Positions 42,781 to 45,896 of a stretch of 45,896 nucleotides of DNA are shown in pieces (within the stretch, counting starts at the first letter, position 1; each line of letters starts with the position of its first letter). The notes beneath the pieces were generated by a model. The model had not been told where the DNA came from, searched no databases, and worked only from the letters and a program-made list of their open reading frames with translations. The translations under genes were made by a program, and so were the position numbers. Origin of the DNA: an uncultured Desulfovibrio sp. (lineage in GTDB: Bacteria; Desulfobacterota; Desulfovibrionia; Desulfovibrionales; Desulfovibrionaceae); the NCBI GenBank assembly GCA_944327295.1, contig CALVHF010000156.1:1-45896 (forward strand), written 5' to 3'.

Positions 42781-43476
42781 ATGCCTATTATCAAAGGTCT
42801 TCTGAAGAACAAAACCGGTAGCATCCTTCACCCGGAAACCTCTTTCGACAAGGTGAAGGACGACGACAGCAAAACCCTCAAGCAGTGGCGTACCGAAACC
42901 GATACGTCTCTGTCTACCCTGAATGGCCGCTTTGACGAAAACGGCAAGGTCAAATTTGCAAATCTGCCCGACGCCCTCAACCACAACAAGGGCAGCTTTG
43001 CCAACGAGGACGCTCTGCCCGAAAGCGGCGTGGCCGGCGATTTTGCCATCAATACCGAGACCGATACTGTCTGGATCTGGGACGCCGAAAAGGCCGAGGG
43101 TGCCGGTTGGATTGACACCGGCAAGAAGGGGGCTGTTGTAAGCGTCAACGGCAAGACCGGTGAAGTCGAACTGGAAATTGCCGATATTGACGGCCTGCAG
43201 GCTGCCATTGACGCAAAGATTGCCACCTCTGCCATTGTCAACGACCTGACCACTGGCGGCGCTACCGTGCCCTTGTCTGCAGAACAGGGCAAGACGCTCA
43301 AGACTCAGGTTGACGCTGCCCAGAGTGCCGCAAGCAGCGCTCAGTCCGCTGCCACTGCAGCCCAGGAAACCGCCAACGAAATCGACTTTGCAGTCGTTGC
43401 AAACGGCGGCCCTGCCCCCGAAAATCTGCGTGAAAACGGCCTCTATTTTGAGATGGACGCAGACGCAGAGGGTTAA
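42781..43476 (+). CDS. Tail fibre-type protein (231 aa)
   Basis: AAAGGAG precedes ATG 42781. The N-terminal block GLLKNKTGSILHPETSFDKV repeats in the 123-aa protein (GSLKQKNGQVLAPQTKAEKV), suggesting a common attachment end. A beta-rich middle contains VWIWDAEKAEGAGWIDTG and VSVNGKTGEVELEIADID, typical of fibre proteins, and then a coiled-coil Ala/Ser-rich segment (AQSAASSAQSAATAA) for trimer formation. It ends in a short polar tail. Receptor specificity cannot be read. Confidence 0.65.
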   Translation: MPIIKGLLKNKTGSILHPETSFDKVKDDDSKTLKQWRTETDTSLSTLNGRFDENGKVKFANLPDALNHNKGSFANEDALPESGVAGDFAINTETDTVWIWDAEKAEGAGWIDTGKKGAVVSVNGKTGEVELEIADIDGLQAAIDAKIATSAIVNDLTTGGATVPLSAEQGKTLKTQVDAAQSAASSAQSAATAAQETANEIDFAVVANGGPAPENLRENGLYFEMDADAEG

Positions 43477-43507
43477 TCGTACAAGAACGACAAAGAGGTA
43501 AACCGCA

Positions 43508-43879
43508 ATGATTGGGGGCTCTCTCAAGCAAAAGAACGGGCAGGTACTTGCACCTCAGACAAAGGCAGAAAAGGTCCAGGTGGAGATAGACGGTGAGCAG
43601 TATTCCCTGGCTGACGTGCTGTCCATGATGATGCAGGATCCTGTCGAAACGATAAGCGTAAACCGTAGCGCGGACATCGCTGCAGGCGAGTCCTACACGG
43701 TGCCGCAATACGTGGTGGGGGCCTCCAACATTGCGGTGTATCTCGATGGCCTCAAGGCCTCTTGTGGAGAAAACGGCGTCTTTTCCGAAGTAGGAACCAA
43801 AGACGCCGTGTCTACAACAATTAAATTCAACCACGCAGTGGCAAAAGACGTGGAAATCATTATCAGGGTAGGACGGTAA
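43508..43879 (+). CDS. Fibre-tip-like beta-domain protein (123 aa)
   Basis: The N-terminal block (GSLKQKNGQVLAPQT) matches the previous gene product. The second half (AGESYTVPQYVVGASNIAVYLDG, then EIIIRVGR) matches the C-terminal half of the next protein, so this gene is made of two shared modules. It has no enzyme motif. Likely a small fibre or tip subunit. Start ATG 43508 follows AGAGGT. Confidence 0.6.
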   Translation: MIGGSLKQKNGQVLAPQTKAEKVQVEIDGEQYSLADVLSMMMQDPVETISVNRSADIAAGESYTVPQYVVGASNIAVYLDGLKASCGENGVFSEVGTKDAVSTTIKFNHAVAKDVEIIIRVGR

Positions 43880-43882
43880 GCC

Positions 43883-44338
43883 ATGGCACAAGGCGCAACG
43901 AGAACGCTGGAAAGACTTACAGACACAGAAGATGCCCTCGACGAAAAGCTTGACAAGGGCAGTAGCGCAGTAGCAGCCAAAAAGCTGGCCACGGGCTTTG
44001 ACATAGAGTTGACCGGCGCTGTTTCCGGCATAGCGGAAAACGTTGATGGCTCAAAGAAAGTAACCATAGCCACTGCAAGAGGCGGAGAAAGCGCTACCCT
44101 GTTTTCCCCCGCAAATTCCCGGGAAGAAGTGGTAGGGGCTGGGGAAAATTTCACTGTTCCCGAGTATGTCGTGGGCTCGAATACGTTGGAAGTCTACTGG
44201 AACGGCCTGCTTTGCATAGCGGGTGCAGACAACACATACCAATACAAAGAGGTCGGAACGACTGGCAGCAAGTCAACGGTGATCCAGTTCTGGGACGACG
44301 TAGCAACAGACGTAGAGATATACGTGAGGACTTACTAA
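43883..44338 (+). CDS. Fibre-tip-like beta-domain protein (151 aa)
   Basis: Residues about 85-151 (AGENFTVPEYVVGSNTLEVYWNG, ending EIYVRTY) repeat the domain of the preceding 123-aa protein. The N-terminal half has a helical segment with TDTEDALDEKL and a beta part (VTIATARGGESATLF). It starts four bases after the previous stop and ends one base before the next start. Probably a fibre subunit or tip adaptor. Confidence 0.6.
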   Translation: MAQGATRTLERLTDTEDALDEKLDKGSSAVAAKKLATGFDIELTGAVSGIAENVDGSKKVTIATARGGESATLFSPANSREEVVGAGENFTVPEYVVGSNTLEVYWNGLLCIAGADNTYQYKEVGTTGSKSTVIQFWDDVATDVEIYVRTY

Positions 44339-44339
44339 G

Positions 44340-45896
44340 ATGGGATACCCGGCATTTTGGAAATTTCTTTTTGGAAATAGCGACAAGCTGCTTGGAAGTC
44401 TGTTCCCCTTTGGAACTACTGTCCCAAAGGTCAACTCAGGCAGTGGATCGGCAGGAACAAGCACCGAACCGGCACGTGCGGACCATGTACATCCGGCTCA
44501 GACAACGATTTCCGGCAACGCTGAAACAGCAAGCAAACTGGCTACTGCCCATACCATCACACTGAAAGGAGATGCAACTGGATCCACGGCATTTGACGGA
44601 TCGGAAGACGTATCTATTTCCACAACCATAGCCACCATGAAGGGCGCTACATCGAGCGCCGCAGGAGCCAAAGGGCTTGTTCCTGCTCCAGACAAGGGAA
44701 ACCAGACCAAGTATCTGCGTGGTGACGGCACATGGCAGACGCCCCCTGATACCAACACCGATACCAAAGTTACGCAGACCGTCACAACGACTGCAGAAGA
44801 TTACCCTGTCCTGACAACGGAGCTTGCGGACGCTAGGGAAAACCGTACAGAAGGGGTCCGGTTCGATACCAAGGTCAAGATCAACCATAGTACGGGCAAC
44901 GTCACAGCTCCTACCTTTACTGGCAACCTTAAGGGCAATGTTACAGGTAACGTGTCCGGATCGTCTGGTTCCTGCACCGGCAATGCGGCCACGGCAAGCA
45001 AATGGTCTTCGGCGAAAACCATTGCCCTGTCTGGAGCGGTGACCGGTTCTGGATCGGTTGACGGCTCCAAGGCTGTTACCATTACCACTACCCTGGCAAA
45101 CAGTGGCGTAACCGCTGGCTCCTATGGCTTAAGCGCCAATGTTACCCCTGCTGATGGCGCTACCTTTAACGTCCCACTAATCGCTGTCAACGCCAAGGGC
45201 CTGGTCACGAGCGCCAAGACGTGCACGGTCAAGCTGCCAACAAATGTAGGAACCGCGGATAAGCTGACTACCGCGAGATATATAGATGGCGTGCAGTTCA
45301 ACGGCAGCGCGAACATCACACACTACGGCACCTGCTCCACTGCTGCAGGAACGGCGGCCAAGACAGTAGCGCTCAGTGGTTTTGTTCTGGGTACGGGCGC
45401 AATTGTGAGAGTCCGTTTCAGCAACGCCAATACCGCCGCCAACGCCACGCTGAACGTCAATTCTACCGGCGCCAAGGCTATCCGGTACAAAAACGTTGCC
45501 ATGCCCGCCAACCTTATTGAGGACGAGGGCACATACGAGTTTGTCTATGATGGCACGTACTGGCAGCTGATTGGAGGAGGCTCTACCGGAGGTGGTGCTC
45601 CTGTCGGAACAGTTGTTGCGTTCTCTGGTACCTTTGGTGGAACGAGTAATCGCTTCCCCATTGATGCGAAGACAAAATTAGTCAATACTAACTGGTGCTT
45701 ATGTGACGGCACCACGACAAATGGGATAACCGTCCCCGACCTCAGAGGACGGTTCATAATGGGTGCCAACACGACCTACAAAGCTGGCTCTACTGGCGGC
45801 TCTGCGACCCACTCCCACACAATTTCTGGGACTGTGGGGGCACATACACTGACTGAACAGCAGCTGCCTAACCATCGACACGAAATGGCTGAAAAA
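44340..45896 (+). CDS. Tail fibre with Phage_Collar domain (N-terminal 519 codons, cut by window edge)
   Basis: ATG 44340 opens a frame that runs off the right edge without a stop. The N-terminus (MGYPAFWKFLFGNSDKLLG) is followed by Gly/Thr/Ser-rich beta repeats such as TFTGNLKGNVTGNVSG and GNAATASK, common in Mu/lambda-type fibres. A collar domain occupies the last visible 130 residues: GTVVAFSGTF, LCDGTTT, then TVPDLRGRFIMG, and a His-rich ATHSHTISG with PNHRHEM. Those His residues may bind metal. The missing end should hold the receptor-binding tip. Confidence 0.8.
   Translation, partial: MGYPAFWKFLFGNSDKLLGSLFPFGTTVPKVNSGSGSAGTSTEPARADHVHPAQTTISGNAETASKLATAHTITLKGDATGSTAFDGSEDVSISTTIATMKGATSSAAGAKGLVPAPDKGNQTKYLRGDGTWQTPPDTNTDTKVTQTVTTTAEDYPVLTTELADARENRTEGVRFDTKVKINHSTGNVTAPTFTGNLKGNVTGNVSGSSGSCTGNAATASKWSSAKTIALSGAVTGSGSVDGSKAVTITTTLANSGVTAGSYGLSANVTPADGATFNVPLIAVNAKGLVTSAKTCTVKLPTNVGTADKLTTARYIDGVQFNGSANITHYGTCSTAAGTAAKTVALSGFVLGTGAIVRVRFSNANTAANATLNVNSTGAKAIRYKNVAMPANLIEDEGTYEFVYDGTYWQLIGGGSTGGGAPVGTVVAFSGTFGGTSNRFPIDAKTKLVNTNWCLCDGTTTNGITVPDLRGRFIMGANTTYKAGSTGGSATHSHTISGTVGAHTLTEQQLPNHRHEMAEK

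Noticed and set aside
1..45896. Integrase, tRNA genes, CRISPR array or insertion sequence
   Set aside because: No integrase motif, cloverleaf, regularly spaced repeat or transposase with terminal repeats was seen.

Overview
The window is part of the genome of a tailed phage (or prophage) with a contractile tail. It carries a terminase pair, major capsid protein, sheath, tube, tape measure, gp25/gp6/gp53-type baseplate parts, a hub and spike, and tail fibres. An inner-membrane spanin overlapping a lipoprotein outer-membrane spanin points to a Gram-negative host. Base composition is roughly half G+C with strong GGAGG-type ribosome sites. No integrase, tRNA, replication gene or CRISPR array was seen. 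The host cannot be named from the sequence; a gut Desulfovibrionaceae-type host is only a guess.

Layout: two divergent arms meet near 14.2-14.4 kb. The left arm (14137 down to 1, minus strand) is one tightly coupled operon of ten genes. In order of transcription it holds two coiled-coil DarA-like proteins, a small repeat protein, an AT-rich zinc-metallopeptidase gene, two small proteins, a DdrB-like ParB-domain protein, a 2103-residue N6-adenine methylase/SNF2-helicase (DarB-like), a small unknown, and the start of what may be the portal gene. It resembles the 'polyvalent' anti-restriction proteins that P1-type phages pack in the head and inject with the DNA.

The right arm (14384 to 45896, plus strand) begins with a small helix-turn-helix protein. 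A lysis cassette follows (GH108 endolysin, Rz/Rz1-like spanins, small membrane proteins, a holin-like protein), then a run of Cys-rich small proteins including a zinc ribbon. Next come the terminase subunits, a gp53-like and other baseplate or connector proteins including one with a SWIM zinc finger, hub and spike, capsid, sheath, tubes, a tail assembly chaperone with a probable recoding site, the tape measure with two wall-hydrolase domains, baseplate wedge proteins, and a fibre locus cut by the window end.

Three sites (before the left operon, before the capsid gene and before the 39770 baseplate/fibre operon) share an unusual upstream box: CACATTT, exactly 11 bp, then CTTG, with a -10-like hexamer 17-18 bp further on. 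I read this as a phage late promoter class using a phage activator. It would place the anti-restriction operon in the same regulon as the capsid, which fits co-packaging. Four left-arm proteins also share a short N-terminal motif (T/V-x-D/E-L/I-x3-F-x2-hydrophobic-F type) that could be a head-targeting or docking signal. These two patterns are the main new observations.
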